From contig CM060704.1 in NCBI GenBank assembly GCA_030686995.1, positions 117,282,042 to 117,346,041 on the forward strand: a stretch of 64,000 bases of DNA, written 5' to 3'. Below the pieces are notes generated by a model that worked only from the letters and a program-made list of their open reading frames with translations, made no database searches and was not told the origin of the DNA. The translations under genes and the position numbers were made by a program. How positions within the stretch are numbered: position 1 is the first letter of the stretch; each line of letters begins with the position of its first letter. This stretch comes from Artemisia argyi (taxonomy: Eukaryota; Streptophyta; Magnoliopsida; Asterales; Asteraceae). Of this stretch, positions 35,550 through 47,603 are shown in pieces.

Positions 35550-35690
35550 TGTTAGTGAACTATTATTTACGTTTAGCATTGTTTGTATTTGCCCAAGCTC
35601 GTTTAGTCATTTAGCATGTTTTATCAATATTATATTGTACCCAAACTCATTATTTAGTTATACGAAATACATAGGTTTACAATAGCACGC
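35550..35690 (+). repeat. Start of the copia fragment's 3' LTR (truncated)
   Basis: TGTTAGTGAAC follows directly after the purine tract that ends the copia pol remnant, as expected for an LTR. No CA end is assignable and no partner copy exists in the window. Confidence 0.45.
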
Positions 35691-36268
35691 AGTCGAATAT
35701 GCCATCGGTTTGCTGATGATGAAATGGCAAGCAGTAAACTATTTTTTTCCCCCATATACGTATGTTTTGATCTTCACTCTCATGACTTGAAGATTGTTTT
35801 CAGCCATGAGATTAACCGATTCACATTTAAAGCACCTTTAAGAAAAGCACATCCATATTTTGCTATGTACAACCACGAGATTAACCAAAACTCAAGTATA
35901 TAGATCAGCCAAGATCAAGCTCAGATAAGCTAATCTACTAGCCTACAGCAAACTGCCGAGCATACAATTTTCAAGAATACCTTATAAGGAAAAATTTGCA
36001 GAAGTACGATGATTTATATCAAATCATTCAGAGTTCTGTAAAATTAAAATCAGATAATTATAAGCGTACAAGATTTAAGATGATGCATAGGATAAGACAT
36101 CACCAATTCATCATCTGCACTCATAAGTTCTTTCAGTGATCAACTCACTCATTAATTCACAGATTCATAAAGTCATAACCAATAAGCTTAGTTTCATTGA
36201 AATAGGTAGATACATGAATTGGATATCACCCTGAATTTGTGATAACAAACCATGCAAAAAATTGAAGT
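35691..36268. other. Intergenic
   Basis: AT-rich sequence downstream of the reverse-strand BTB gene, probably including its 3' UTR. Nothing else was recognised. Confidence 0.35.
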
Positions 36269-38141
36269 TTATAGCACACACATTTCAAGAACCAGTAGAT
36301 AAAACAAGGAATTGACTCTCAGACCTTTCCAGGCGGAAAATATTTCGTCAATGACTTCGCTTACCAGTTCCTTGTCAGCAGACTGTATGAAGGCCTTGGA
36401 TTCTTCTTTAATGTCAAAAACCTTACCAAGCTTCACAAGATACTCCATGCAACAAAACTTGAGTCTAGGAAGACGATACAGAAAAGCAGTTTCTAGCAAC
36501 TCAAGCACGTTCTCTGAGTCAATATCTTCTATTAAGCTTTGTTGACAATCATCTTTCAGATCAGTGACATCATACTTATCAGCAGCTTTGAGAAGGTCGA
36601 GTCTGTGAGCAATAAAATCTTGGTCTCGTATGTTATTAGAATACAAGTAGCTAAGAAAAGCTTGGCAAACTGCAATGGACATGTCAGGGATGCTAATGGA
36701 AGATGAATATTTTTCTTTAAGATCGTGGGTGAACATGCTATCAAAGACTGGTGAATGGGCTGCAAGAACTGCCCGGTGAGCACCAATGCTTCCATCAGAA
36801 GCCACGATGGTGATATCTGTGTGGATACTTTCTGACAACATTCTACCAAAGGCAGACCTTGCTGTTACATTCTGTATACACCTTTTACTCCATATGGAAC
36901 AAGGTTCGCCTCCCTTTTTGTACCAAAAAACAAATGTTAACGGGTAATAGCAGAATGAGTTTTCATATTAGTGAGAATAAATACAGGAAAACAAATATTC
37001 TAACGCAAGCAGTGGACTGATTGACGAATTTTCTTTGATAAATGCAGTGGCTATTTCATCGAAATTGTTAGAAAATATAGGGTATGAGCAGTGGCGGACC
37101 CAGGATTTTTCAAGGCGGGGGCAAAAATTTTTTTTTTTGATAAAATCGTGATGCACTTTAATAAAAAGGTCATAATTTTATTTTTTTTACACTAAAACCT
37201 AAGGTTTTTATATTTTTGGCTTCAAGGTGGGGGGCAATTTGATTTTTTGGAGGGGTGCACTTTAATAAAAAGGTCCAAAAAAAATTTTTTTTACACTAAA
37301 ATCTGAACTTTTTCGACAAGTCGTGGAGGGCACCGCCCCCCCAAACTTTGTACATGGGTCCGCCCCTGGGTATGAGCTATAGTAACTATGTTTTGTATTT
37401 ATTTGATTTTAGCACCACAAAACAAAAGATTTCGAGGACACACATGATTTGTACGCAGACCTCTAATGGATTTAGGATCTAAAGAGTTTCAAGATCATAA
37501 ATGTTAAAAAAAATACCACTAACATGGATCTGAACTAGTTTCCCGCATCTAGCAAACTTTGATCAAAGATGTTTTATTTTAAAATTTGCTAACACAATGA
37601 TATTGACCCCTATTTAAGTCCTAGACTTGACTGGAAGTTGATACTCCCTGAAAACAACTAGATACTCCCTGAAAACAGTACATATACTGTGAAACATTCT
37701 AACACTAAATAGGAAGATGAATCAATAACACTTACAGTTGGAGATGCAATCTTGAGATCAAGAAACTCAACCTCAATGATAAATCCCCTTGGTAATGCAG
37801 CATCAAACGACCCTTTAAAACCATCCGATTTTAGCTGATGATCCCTAACATCTGCATCCAAAGCACAGAGAAGAAAGTTTAAAGCTTAACTATTAATCAC
37901 GCCAACATATTGCAAAAGGATCGTTGAAAACCATGGACTAGAAAATACTCCTCCTTTAATTGGGAAAGTGAAACTAACTCTGTTTTCTAATGGAGTAAAC
38001 TTACCTGCATCCGCGAGAGTCGTGCGACCTCCCACCAAGGAGACAAAACGCAAGTTGAAAGAAGCAATAGGCAGACCGTGTTCACATGACATCGCTACAA
38101 GTCTAATGAAAAGTTTCTCCTCCTTTATCAGTATGAACTTC
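36269..38141 (-). CDS. MATH-like/BTB-POZ protein, At1g21780-related (first exon not found)
   Basis: Minus-strand exons: 38141-38005, 37851-37736, 36913-36269, in frame with GT-AG junctions. Exon A encodes KLFIRL and LPIASFNLRFVS, the middle of the MATH-like N-terminal domain. Exon B has RGFIIEVEFLDLKIASPT. Exon C opens GGEPCSIW, then carries the BTB domain: RMLSESIHTDITIVASDGSI, AHRAVLAAHSPVFDSMF, a BACK-like helical tail, and EIFSAWKG before the stop. The order and motifs follow Arabidopsis At1g21780, an adaptor-type protein of CUL3 ubiquitin ligases. The start of that family (an ISRLAQWKI-type segment) was not found within 1.7 kb upstream, where A-runs and MITE sequence lie. The gene is therefore either 5' truncated or has a distant first exon. 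The acceptor of exon A is inferred. Confidence 0.78.
37089..37368. mobile_element. hAT MITE (280 bp) in a BTB-gene intron
   Basis: Left end cagtggcggacccaggat; right end tgggtccgcccctg, its inverse with one mismatch (cagtggcgga / caggggcgga). A perfect 8-bp duplication, ggtatgag, flanks it (37081-37088 and 37369-37376), as hAT elements make. It contains an internal repeat gcactttaataaaaaggtc (about 37152 and 37257). Confidence 0.85.
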
Positions 38142-39899
38142 CTTCAGTTCACCAAAAAAAAAAAAAAAAAAAAAAAAAACAAAAAAAATTAAAAAAATCA
38201 ATAAACTAATTCAAATAAAAACTAGATCTCCTTTTCCAGTGACGAACCTTGCTCGTGTTCGTTATTTTAGATCTAACCGCACAAAACAAACAAACATGAA
38301 CACAAACACAAACAAAAGCGTTGTTGTGTTCATGTTCATTCATCAAGAAATGAGCTTGTTCATGTTTATTCATGTTAGTTCGTTAAGACGTTAAGCGAAC
38401 ATAAACAATCAAATAAAAAAATGAGATATACATAACATTCATTATCGTTTATATCCGTTCTTATTAGTTTTATTGAAGTATAGCTATGTTATTAGATAGA
38501 TTTATATATTACGAGTTTCAGCATAAACAAAAAATCTTGTTTATGTTTGTTCTTTTGACAGAGATGATTAAACTGATTTACCAGTTCCAGTGTCCAATCT
38601 TGAAAAGATGGGATGCTTGGGCTCGGGCTGAAAAATCTAAATCAACGATACGCCATCGAGCAAAGCGGGAATTCGTATCGACGACACGGTCATTCGTATC
38701 GACGACACGGTCATTCATCGTATCCATCCGATACCAACCATTCATACTTTTCGGCTTGTATAAGTTTACAACGTCTTTGTAAGTTTATATAAGCCGAAAA
38801 ATTTCAAAATAAGCCAAAACCAAATAAACCATAAGCCGAAACAAACACGCCTTAAAAATTTGTTATTTGTAACGCTAAAAGGATATGTTTAATAAATAAA
38901 AACATGCAATAAAAGGTAGTGCATTTAGTTGGTTGACAGTAATTATATCGAGGGATAGCGGATATTCTGAAAGTAGAAGCAATTTATGCGGATCAAAAAT
39001 TTCTTAAACGTGACGGGTTACATTTAGCATTTCCCTTAAATTATTGCTACTTATTAGAGCATAAGGTGCAGTGGCGAGACTTGGCAACTTCGCAAAGCCA
39101 TGCCACTGCACTGGTGAGTGCACTCGCCATTTTGCTCGCCAAGTTTCTGGCGCTGGCTAAATGAGAGATACCTGCATTTTTTTTTTTTTTTTTTTTTTTT
39201 ATTATTATTAATTTTTTTGGTTTGTGTTGTGTTTGTGTGTATTTTGTGTGTGTGGAAGAGGGAGAAAGAAGTTGACGTTTTGACTTCATACACATAAATT
39301 TTAGTTGTATGATTCTAGTGGTCCCACTAAATTTATGTGTAAATTTATGTGTATGAAGTAAAAGTGTATGTGTAGATATCACTACCCTTTTTATTTATTT
39401 ATTTATTTATTTTTCTTTTTTATTAAGTATCGGGTAGTCATCAAATTATTAAGCTTTTCTTTCACATCACTCATTTATCCAAACCAAGTTATATGTCACC
39501 CATTTATGGGTTTGATTTCGTTTACCAATTTCGAATAATTTTATCTCAAAAATTATAGAAACAATGAGAATAAAGTTAAATATAATATATTAAAACAAAC
39601 ACAAACGAGTATTAAAATGTAAAATATTACTTTTAGCCATTATTAAAATGCAACTTTAGTTAGTTGAAAGTTAATTAAGATAATGTAACTAATATTTTAC
39701 GTTTAAATGGTTAATTTTATTTTGTTGATATGTTAAAGGTAGTTTTATTCTTGAAATTGTATAGATAGCCGGCAAAAATTTGAACGAGGTTGATATAAAG
39801 GAAAACAAATAAATACTTAGGTGGCCTATAAGTTAATTTTAAATAGTAAATGGCCTAAAAGTAAAATGTTTAATAATTGGCCAGCCTTTGGATACATAA
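38142..39899. other. Repeat-rich upstream region of the BTB gene
   Basis: It holds an A-run (38154-38180), a 21-bp tandem duplication (attcgtatcgacgacacggtc, 38671-38712), a T-run (39177-39200) and a hairpin formed by acttcatacacataaattt (39283) and its inverse ending at 39359. The hairpin probably belongs to a MITE. No exon matching the missing start of the BTB gene was recognised. Confidence 0.4.
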
Positions 39900-41237
39900 T
39901 CTATACTACATATAATAATTAATAAACAAAGCACTCTCTCTCCAAAAATTTTAGATTTACAAGAAATAATGCATGGTTTACAACACTTTAATGCATCCAA
40001 TTTTCATAATTACAACAAAGTAAGCATATTGTACAACAAAAATAAGCATAATATCATTTTCAGACCAAAATTCCATAATCACAACATTAATGCTATTAAA
40101 AATACCCCTTCACAAAAATTGCAACCATTTAAGCACAATGTACAATATAATTAAATAGCCAAATTAATGTCATCTCCTCAATAAAAAATTAATGCAATTT
40201 AAGTACAATGTACAACATTAATTCCAATAGAGATAAAAAATGGAATTTCTTTTTGTTCATTCTGTGGTCAGCCGGCACTTTGAAGTTTACCTTTCTGTTT
40301 ACTTTTAACTTATAAGATCACCAAGCTCATGTAATTGGTATTTCCTTACCAACAATGTACTGTTAAATGGTTGCAAGTTAGAAAGAAAAGGTATTTTACA
40401 AAAAGCCACAACATTTTGTCATATCGGCCGGTATCAAAATTACTCATAAAATATACTTCTTATGTGAATTTTTCATCTCTATGACTAATACAAATTAAAG
40501 ATGCTACACATCACACGTACACAAATTAATTAAGCGATCTAGATATTCATAGCTTCAGACGATAACTACATTCTAAAAATAAAAAGTTACTCTAAAAAGT
40601 AATACAAATAACTTTATGAAATAAACTAAAAATACAAGGTTCGATCACGGTGGTCTTCAAGGTTCGATCAAACGTCCTCCTTTCGGCTCAAAACTTTCCA
40701 GAAATGAACTAGCCTCGATCTACGCATAAATGGAAGAAAATGACTTGCCGGAATTTTGGCCGGAATCCGGTGACGGCGTCAGAACCCTAAAACTTTCTGG
40801 TGGAGTGTTGTTAGAGATAGTGTGTGTTTGAGAAATTGCGTGAGTGTGTTGGGTGTGTTGTGTTATGTAAAACCACATGGACTGAACTTGTCAAGAAGGG
40901 AAAAGAAGGAGGCGGCGGTGTAACTTATGACAAAGGGGCAAAAGTGTAACTTTGACAAATCTTTTAATAATAACCTTGTGGGCCCCATTTGATATAGCAA
41001 ACAAATGTTTTAAAATACGGGACTTTCGCCATTGAGTCCGAAATAATTTTTTCAATAAAAACAAGTATAAACACGTATAACTTTCTTGGAGTAATTAATT
41101 TAAATAAATCGATTCGTTTCGTGTATTCATTTGTGCGGTTATTGTTAAAGAAAAAAACATGTAATCGAACAACATTTACTTGTTGTAAAATATAGTTACA
41201 GGGTACCCGCTGCCACATCGCGCGGTTACCATGCTAG
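39900..41237 (+). mobile_element. Non-autonomous Helitron (1.34 kb)
   Basis: The 5' end is TCTATACTACATATAATAAT, preceded by A (39899). The 3' end is CTAG (41234-41237), followed by T. Just before CTAG is a hairpin, ggtacccgc (41202-41210) / gcggttacc (41222-41230). A-T target, 5'-TC and 3'-CTAG with a GC-rich hairpin define a Helitron. There is no Rep/helicase ORF. Both ends closely match the ends of the 9.35-kb Helitron at 48862-58213. Confidence 0.78.
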
Positions 41238-41592
41238 TCTTTTCTTATAATGTTTAGTTTATGGTATGGGAAAGTAGATGGATGCAACATTCACCTAAGG
41301 TGAATAAAAGAATGAACTTGAAGAAAGTTAGTATCAACATGACATGATACAGCCTTTGAAACAAACATCACCGACACTTTTACAACATAAATAATGCCCT
41401 CACAAGGATACAGAACAGAAAAGGGAGGTTCCTTTTGTATTAACTGATTCTTGAACTTTGTATAACTAATATGATTGAATTACATGGAGAAAGTCCGCAA
41501 AATCGATTGCTCCTATCTAGTAAAAACCCCAAGAGTAAAGATACAGCGTGACAGTTAATATAGTCAACTAAGAAAATGAGCATGAAAGTACA

Positions 41593-44500
41593 TTATGTCG
41601 ACCTCATATTACTAGAATCGTGCCGTCTCAAAGGAATGCCTTCCTGATACATATCGTCTTCCTCGTCCATATGTTTAGGAGATCGCCCTAGACCTGTAGA
41701 TGATGCTTAATTAGAGATGGAAATATTGGCCCATTTACTTGTAAAATGCTCAACCGATACAAGTATTTCAATCTCTAACAGGTCAAATGATAAAAATCAA
41801 TAAAAATCTGTTAAAAAGGACCCATGTTAAATGGGTTGAAAAGTCACCCAAAGTGTAGTGTCAAATGGTTAATGCTCACTAAATTGCTTATTCAGTAATT
41901 AGGTTACTATTTTAATGACATATTTTCGTAATACTATTTATAAAACAGATTATGCGTCAAAAGAGTTGGTAATATTTTGGGACAAAAAGTGTCTCAGGTC
42001 AACTGCGATTTGACTCGTCCAAAAATAACTTTTTACCCAGCCCGCTAGACTTGCCCGTTTTGCTACCTCTAGGCATGATGTAAATCATTTGCTAAGACAT
42101 TTGATCCTAACGAGTCATATAAGCCAAGTAGATAAAGATCAACCACATTTATTACAGTATCATGGATATGGGAAGGTAAAGAAGCATACCATCAACCATG
42201 TCTTTGGTTTTATGAAGAAGAAAGGTTCCCGAAAGGATTGTCACAAAGCCACAAAGTTCTGTTATAATTTGAGTAGGATCTTGACCATCCCAATCCTGTT
42301 AAGAAATGGAAGTTAAAAAGATTCATTCTTGATAAATACAAGTAAATTTTAAAAACAGTGCAAGATACAAGAGTTGTCCCTGCTATCACAAAATATAAGT
42401 CAGGTATTTACACCCACTACAAATCTGTTTCCTTTTGCACGATTAGATATACAAAACGAAGCTTTTAGGGTATGACTATAATATGGCATAAAAATGACAA
42501 AATGGGTTCACCATAGAGGTGGCAAAATGGGTGGATTGGGTAATGGGTCAAAACATCATGTTTTACTGTAGGGTCGAGTAAGATTGACTCACAGATTTTA
42601 TATCATTACTTAAAAATAGCTATCTGCTATACACAATTACAGTAATGATCCAGCTTTTCTTAAGCAACATTTTAGGAGGTTGTAAGCATTACAGTTGCAC
42701 TGTGGACAGCTTTCAAACTGTGTTAATTACTATTTTATTTAACCCTTCTAACCTTGTTAGGGATCCCAAATAAACCCACTCAATTTTACTCATAACCCAA
42801 ATTGACTCCTGAGGGGTCTATCAAGGATCCTTGAGGTTCAACGGAATAGATAACAAATAAACTTTGACGTTGACACCCACCACCACTAAATTATATATGT
42901 CCAAGTAAAATAAATTTTACTTAATTAAATTGACAAAGAATTACCTTGAACATGATCACACTTGCCAAGATAGTAAGAGACGTGAACATAACGTAGTATA
43001 TGGGAGAAACAACAGCCGTGTTGAAAGTGTCAAGTGCCTGCACAGAAAGCATTTATAAAAGCAGTTAGGAAAAAAGGAATGATTAAATTGCACCTAAAAA
43101 GAAACAATGCATCTAGTAGGAGAAGAAATGCATATACACACATAAAGTTGTGGTGTAGGATGAGAATCATTACCTTGTTTAAATAATTCATTTGAGTAAT
43201 AATACAAAGGATAACAAAAAAGGTAAACGCCCACGTTTGAGGATAAACAAGTTGATTTGTTCCTGAAAAAGTGAGTTTCAAAGCAATTCCAAGACCTTTC
43301 ACACTCATGACCTGTAAAAAATCCACACATTGAACAAACTAAAGGGTTAAGACTTAAGCATCACAGGTGAAGAGAAAGGTAGCAATCCCAACCCAGTTAT
43401 TTAATGGTCGATTTGGTGATTTATATCCTAAACACATTAAATGGGTAAGTTGAAAAAAGAAAAAGACAAATAAATGCAGCACCATATGGGTCGAATAGGA
43501 TGGAAGTTGCCCAGGTGTGTTTTTAATCTTTTAGTCCATAAAACCTCCTAAATCATTTAATTCCAAAACAAGTTCATTATTGAAACTTGAAATCATATTT
43601 ATACACTAACTATATATGAAGACCATAAAACTTGAACAAAAAGTGTCAAAGATCACCAACATGAGTACATGATGCGACCTATTTCAACCCCAACAATAAG
43701 TCACCCGTTTGATCTGTCAATCAACCCATCCATTTAGCCAAATCTAATAAACTGTTAGAACAAGAGATACAGGATACATACCGACAAGGAACCAACTAGC
43801 GAACAAACTCCAATGTAGCACATTACGTGTGTGTGACCATATAATGGGATATAATGTATGACAAGTATAGAAACAGCTACTAACACCAGTACCCCATATA
43901 GAAGAAAGGCTGCAAAAACAAAGGGTAGACAAAATAGAGTATGTCAAGAGACTGCAAAACAAAACAAAAATGTGAGGGACTGGAGTACAGAACTTTACAT
44001 TTGGAAGCTAAGTCATAAAAGCACACAAAGTTGTTAACCTGGTTCAGTAGCAAGATCCCATACTTCTGTCACTGATTCAATGGCACGTTCCTGTGGCGCG
44101 TGCAGAACTATTGTTATGGAACCCACAACACATAGAGCACAGCCAAGAACCCCAAAAATATGTAGTTTTTCTCGTAAAATGATATGTGCAAGTACAGCGC
44201 TGCAATATAAAATAATATTAAGACTGATGTAAAGAGAAAACAATCAATTCAGATATAATTTTGATTTCTATCTTGCCTGATTATAATGCTGAGAGCCCCA
44301 AGAGGAGTGACCAGAATAGCTGGTGCAAATGCGTAGGCTGCAAAGTTTGCAACCTCTCCAACAACCACTGTAAAATGGTATAAAATATCATGTGCACATA
44401 AATAATTGTATTTTAAGTAGCGTACGCTGAGACCCATATATGCCTCTAAGGCTCTAATATAATCATACCACTTTTTCAAATAATATCATAAAACATAACT

Positions 44501-46292
44501 CACTTGTTATCATGCCGACCCACCATAGAGGCTCAGATAAGTATGAATATCCTCCACTTCCTGACAAAAAAAAGGTCAAATTTGTTAGTAACGAATGACA
44601 GGACAGGACTCGAAAACACAATTTAACCAAGAATAAAATCAAATAGCAATAAAGAAATATAAGAGCTTATGTGCGAGAGATAAACCAACTCCTAAATTAC
44701 AGTTTACTTCTATGAGGTAAACAAACACTCCCATTGATGCTCAAAATTAACATTCACTCTATTTCTCTTAGATCACGCATAATAGAATGATTCTCCTATA
44801 ACCTATCTAGATATTTTCCTATCAAGAATCCTAACCTGACAAAAATAGGAACAATAAAACAATAATAATCTCATGTAATTAGTTTCTACTAATTATTCTA
44901 TGACTGGCATGATAAGAGTAGAAGCACTGGTTAAAAAGGGGATATAAATGCAGCAAGAAAGAAACATGTGTATATAAAAGGTAATCTATGTGTCAGAAGT
45001 AGATCAAATGCACCATACCACAAGACACCCTAACAAGGAATACCTTGAACAACAATTAGTTAGATTCTGCATATAAAATGATTTGTCTTATCACTTTGGA
45101 ACTCAAATAGTATATTTTACTATCTAGAACACTGTGACCATAAATCGAAGGGAATATATCAAATGATTTACACGTAAAAAGTAAAACCAAAACAGATATC
45201 GGATTTTCATAGCCATACCACATTACTGGTCATACTGAATGTGATAGACTGTAGTAACAAAAAGAGTGTGAAGACTTGTATCAGAGGCATATAGTCTTTT
45301 TAAATGCATCCACTGTTTCAAAGGCATGGTCTTTTTGGCCGAAGGTTAATCAAGTTAAATTACAAATATGAATTCGAGAAACGAGTTTATTGTGTTTATC
45401 CCAGGCATGAAAGACATAGCAAGGTACTGGCACCCTTTACATGATTTGGTCCATGCCAACAAACGCGCAAGCTATGCACAAACCTACTAGAAGAAACGTA
45501 TATTCTGTTCAGAAAGCTAATATTTCATTGGCTCAAAATCAATATCTCTAATCATAATTGATCTATCCAGTTAACACATCAAAAGATCCAACCGTAGAAC
45601 AAAATTTATAGCAGCCACCATATCTAATCTCATACTTGATCTATCCAGCTAACACATAACTGTTTAACTCATATCATATCTTATTGACATCACTCTTCCT
45701 AATACAATGTTTCTCAATTCTCTTACGGATAATGTCTGATAGCAAACTTCTCATTAGCTACACACCATATGCTATAAAATGTTATTAAATATAGACATTG
45801 ATGCCTGGCTCCTTATAGTCATTCTACTAAAGGTCATAAAGCATTCATTGCTTATGTTTAATCTCATTTTCACTAAACCATCCAAATTAATCATGTAACC
45901 AACTTTTCAAAGAAAATGTTACCAAATTTTCATATCCCTATTGACCAAAATAAATCGCCAAAAGTCCATCAAAATTGTCAACATCTGTCTGTCATTTCAT
46001 AAAAGGCGCATTAAAGTAGGAGAATTCTCTACTAATAAACTTTAGGGGAAGTCTACTACTAACTAATTGCGAAAAAACACATTAAATTGAGAAACAAAGA
46101 CATGATCAATTAAAAAAGGATTAAGAAAGAAAGAATAGTAGTACCAGCCCTAATACCAGAAACACCAGCTTTCTTAAGACCCTTTTTCTTAATAATGAAA
46201 CTAGAACCAATAAACAAACTAGAAGACAATGCTAAGATTAAACCCTTTATGTTATCAGTGGACATCCCACTGTATGCATCCTTCCACGTCAT
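41593..46292 (-). CDS. Probable magnesium transporter, NIPA family (9 exons, 340 aa)
   Basis: Minus-strand exons: 46292-46145, 44560-44504, 44367-44277, 44199-44039, 43909-43782, 43311-43174, 43037-42945, 42295-42190, 41693-41593; 1023 bp in frame. It has the NIPA/DUF803 pattern: [20 protein letters not shown] (about 12-31), [42 protein letters not shown] (72-91), [69 protein letters not shown] and [19 protein letters not shown]. Nine or so hydrophobic segments fit a drug/metabolite-transporter fold in endosomal or plasma membranes. The acidic-basic tail ([15 protein letters not shown]) is usual. All junctions are GT-AG except intron 3, whose donor is GC (44276). An alternative start is the Met ten codons downstream. 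Confidence 0.93.
41712..42071. mobile_element. hAT-like MITE in a NIPA intron
   Basis: The ends tagagatggaaatattggcc and (inverted) tagaggtagcaaaacggg belong to the same family as the 7186 element. The flanks tgcttaat / ggcatgat agree at 5 of 8 positions only. It lies in the intron between exons 8 and 9. Confidence 0.5.
42510..42840. mobile_element. Partial hAT-like MITE of the same family
   Basis: It starts tagaggtggcaaaatgggtg and contains the family's gggtaatgggtcaaaac and cataacccaaattgactc phrases. The right terminus is eroded. It lies in the intron between NIPA exons 7 and 8. Confidence 0.45.
43376..43746. mobile_element. Diverged hAT-like MITE of the same family
   Basis: aaaggtagcaatcccaaccca at the left, and cacccgtttgatctg ... 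cccatccatttagccaaatct at the right, mirror the family's interior and ends. It lies between NIPA exons 5 and 6. Confidence 0.38.
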
Positions 46293-46684
46293 CCAACTAA
46301 CTAACCCTTTTCTCACGACTCCATTTTTGGGGGATTTAAAGGGTTTTTGGGAGGGTTGAAGATGAATTGTTAAGAGGGTTTGTTTGGATGTAAGAGTGTT
46401 GATCAAAGGTTTGATTGTTGTCTGGTTTTAGTTGTTGCTTTTTGTTGTGGACAGAAATAGATTTTGGAGTGACAATTTTTAATGATGTGTACTTAACGAG
46501 GATGATATTGGAAGAAGATAATTAAAATCTTTATATTAAAACTTACTGGATAAGAAATTGAACTGGAATTAAAACCTGTTTGGGCTATGGACCTGTGCAA
46601 TGGCTTTTAAAAAAAAATAGAAAAAAAAAAAATAAAAAAATTAAAGTAACTCCCAATATAGTCTTTCACGTGTTATGGGTCCTA
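46293..46684. promoter_or_regulatory. 5' flank of the NIPA gene
   Basis: Upstream of the ATG the same frame is open to 46406 without another ATG. The region beyond is AT-rich and probably holds the 5' UTR and promoter. No convincing TATA box was picked out. Confidence 0.35.
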
Positions 46685-46870
46685 ATAACATCTTCCACGG
46701 TGTATAGGGAGGTTGAGACGTAGACAACCATACCCCTACGGCCCTACCTAAGGTAGAGAGGCTGCCTTTTGTAGGGAGTGAGGATCAAACCCTTGACCTC
46801 TATGTTAAGATGACCTCTAGGTTAAGAGGCAAAGGGTTTTCCAACTAATCCAAACCTACTTATGTGCCGT
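46685..46870. mobile_element. SINE-like remnant
   Basis: Phrases such as gaggttgagacgtagacaacc, ggtagagaggctgcc and ggatcaaacccttgacctc resemble plant SINE-type repeats, with a tRNA B-box-like segment on one strand. Exact ends, tail and target duplications were not resolved. Confidence 0.35.
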
Positions 46871-47401
46871 GGCTTTTAACTTTCCCAAAAAATAAAAAAA
46901 ATCAAAAAATAATTTACCTTTAGTTGAACTTAAGACTATAAAAGTACTAGCACTCTTTAGGCAGGGTGATTGTGCATCTATGAATGAGCGGTGAAATTTG
47001 TGTTCTTATTAAATCTGTTTCTGTTTGGTGGTGATGTTGGTGGCGGGTGAAAAATTGTTGTGACGCTCAGTTTTTTTGGTAAAGAATTTTATCCTAGTAA
47101 ATATTATAAATTAGTTATAATGTTATGATACAAGTTAAGAGATGATGAAATCACTCTAAAGACAATGTAGAAACGCACCAACACGATTCGAAACAACTTC
47201 GAGAGCAACTACAAAACAACTAAACGGGAAGAAAACATAAAAAAGGCAAACACATCAGCCCGAGCAACCTCAACCAAATAAAAAACTAAGTGATAGGAAC
47301 GTTCCATGCGTGTTTCAACCTCGCGACCCTTGGGGACTTCTTGAAACAAATCGAGAACAGCTTTAAACAGACAATATCCACGATAGTGTCATGAACGTGT
47401 T

Positions 47402-47596
47402 CTACATGACGTTATACTTTTTGAAGAGGCAATCGTTCCTTTCTTGCCAGATAAAATACGAAGTAACAGCCACTACAAGTTTTGACACAACGTTATTGCA
47501 CAACTTCTTCCGTGCCATTCGTTGGATCCAAGAAATAATGTCATTCCAAATAGGAGGGACATAATTCATACCAACTAAGCTTCTAACAAGAGACAA
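47402..47596 (-). pseudogene. LINE reverse-transcriptase C-terminal fragment
   Basis: The short reverse-strand frame has the tail pattern of plant LINE ORF2 proteins: PPIWNDIISWIQRMAR, then a variable stretch and VAVTSYFIWQERNDCLF (zinc-binding RT tail, W-x-x-R-N-x-x-x-F). Only about 64 codons are left; the LINE 3' end probably continues to about 47040. It is cut off by the LTR beginning near 47604. Confidence 0.62.
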
Positions 47597-47603
47597 TACA
47601 TGT

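Noticed and set aside
39047..39382. Reverse-strand ORFs with Lys runs
   Set aside because: They translate a T-run and repeat sequence; no motif and low complexity.
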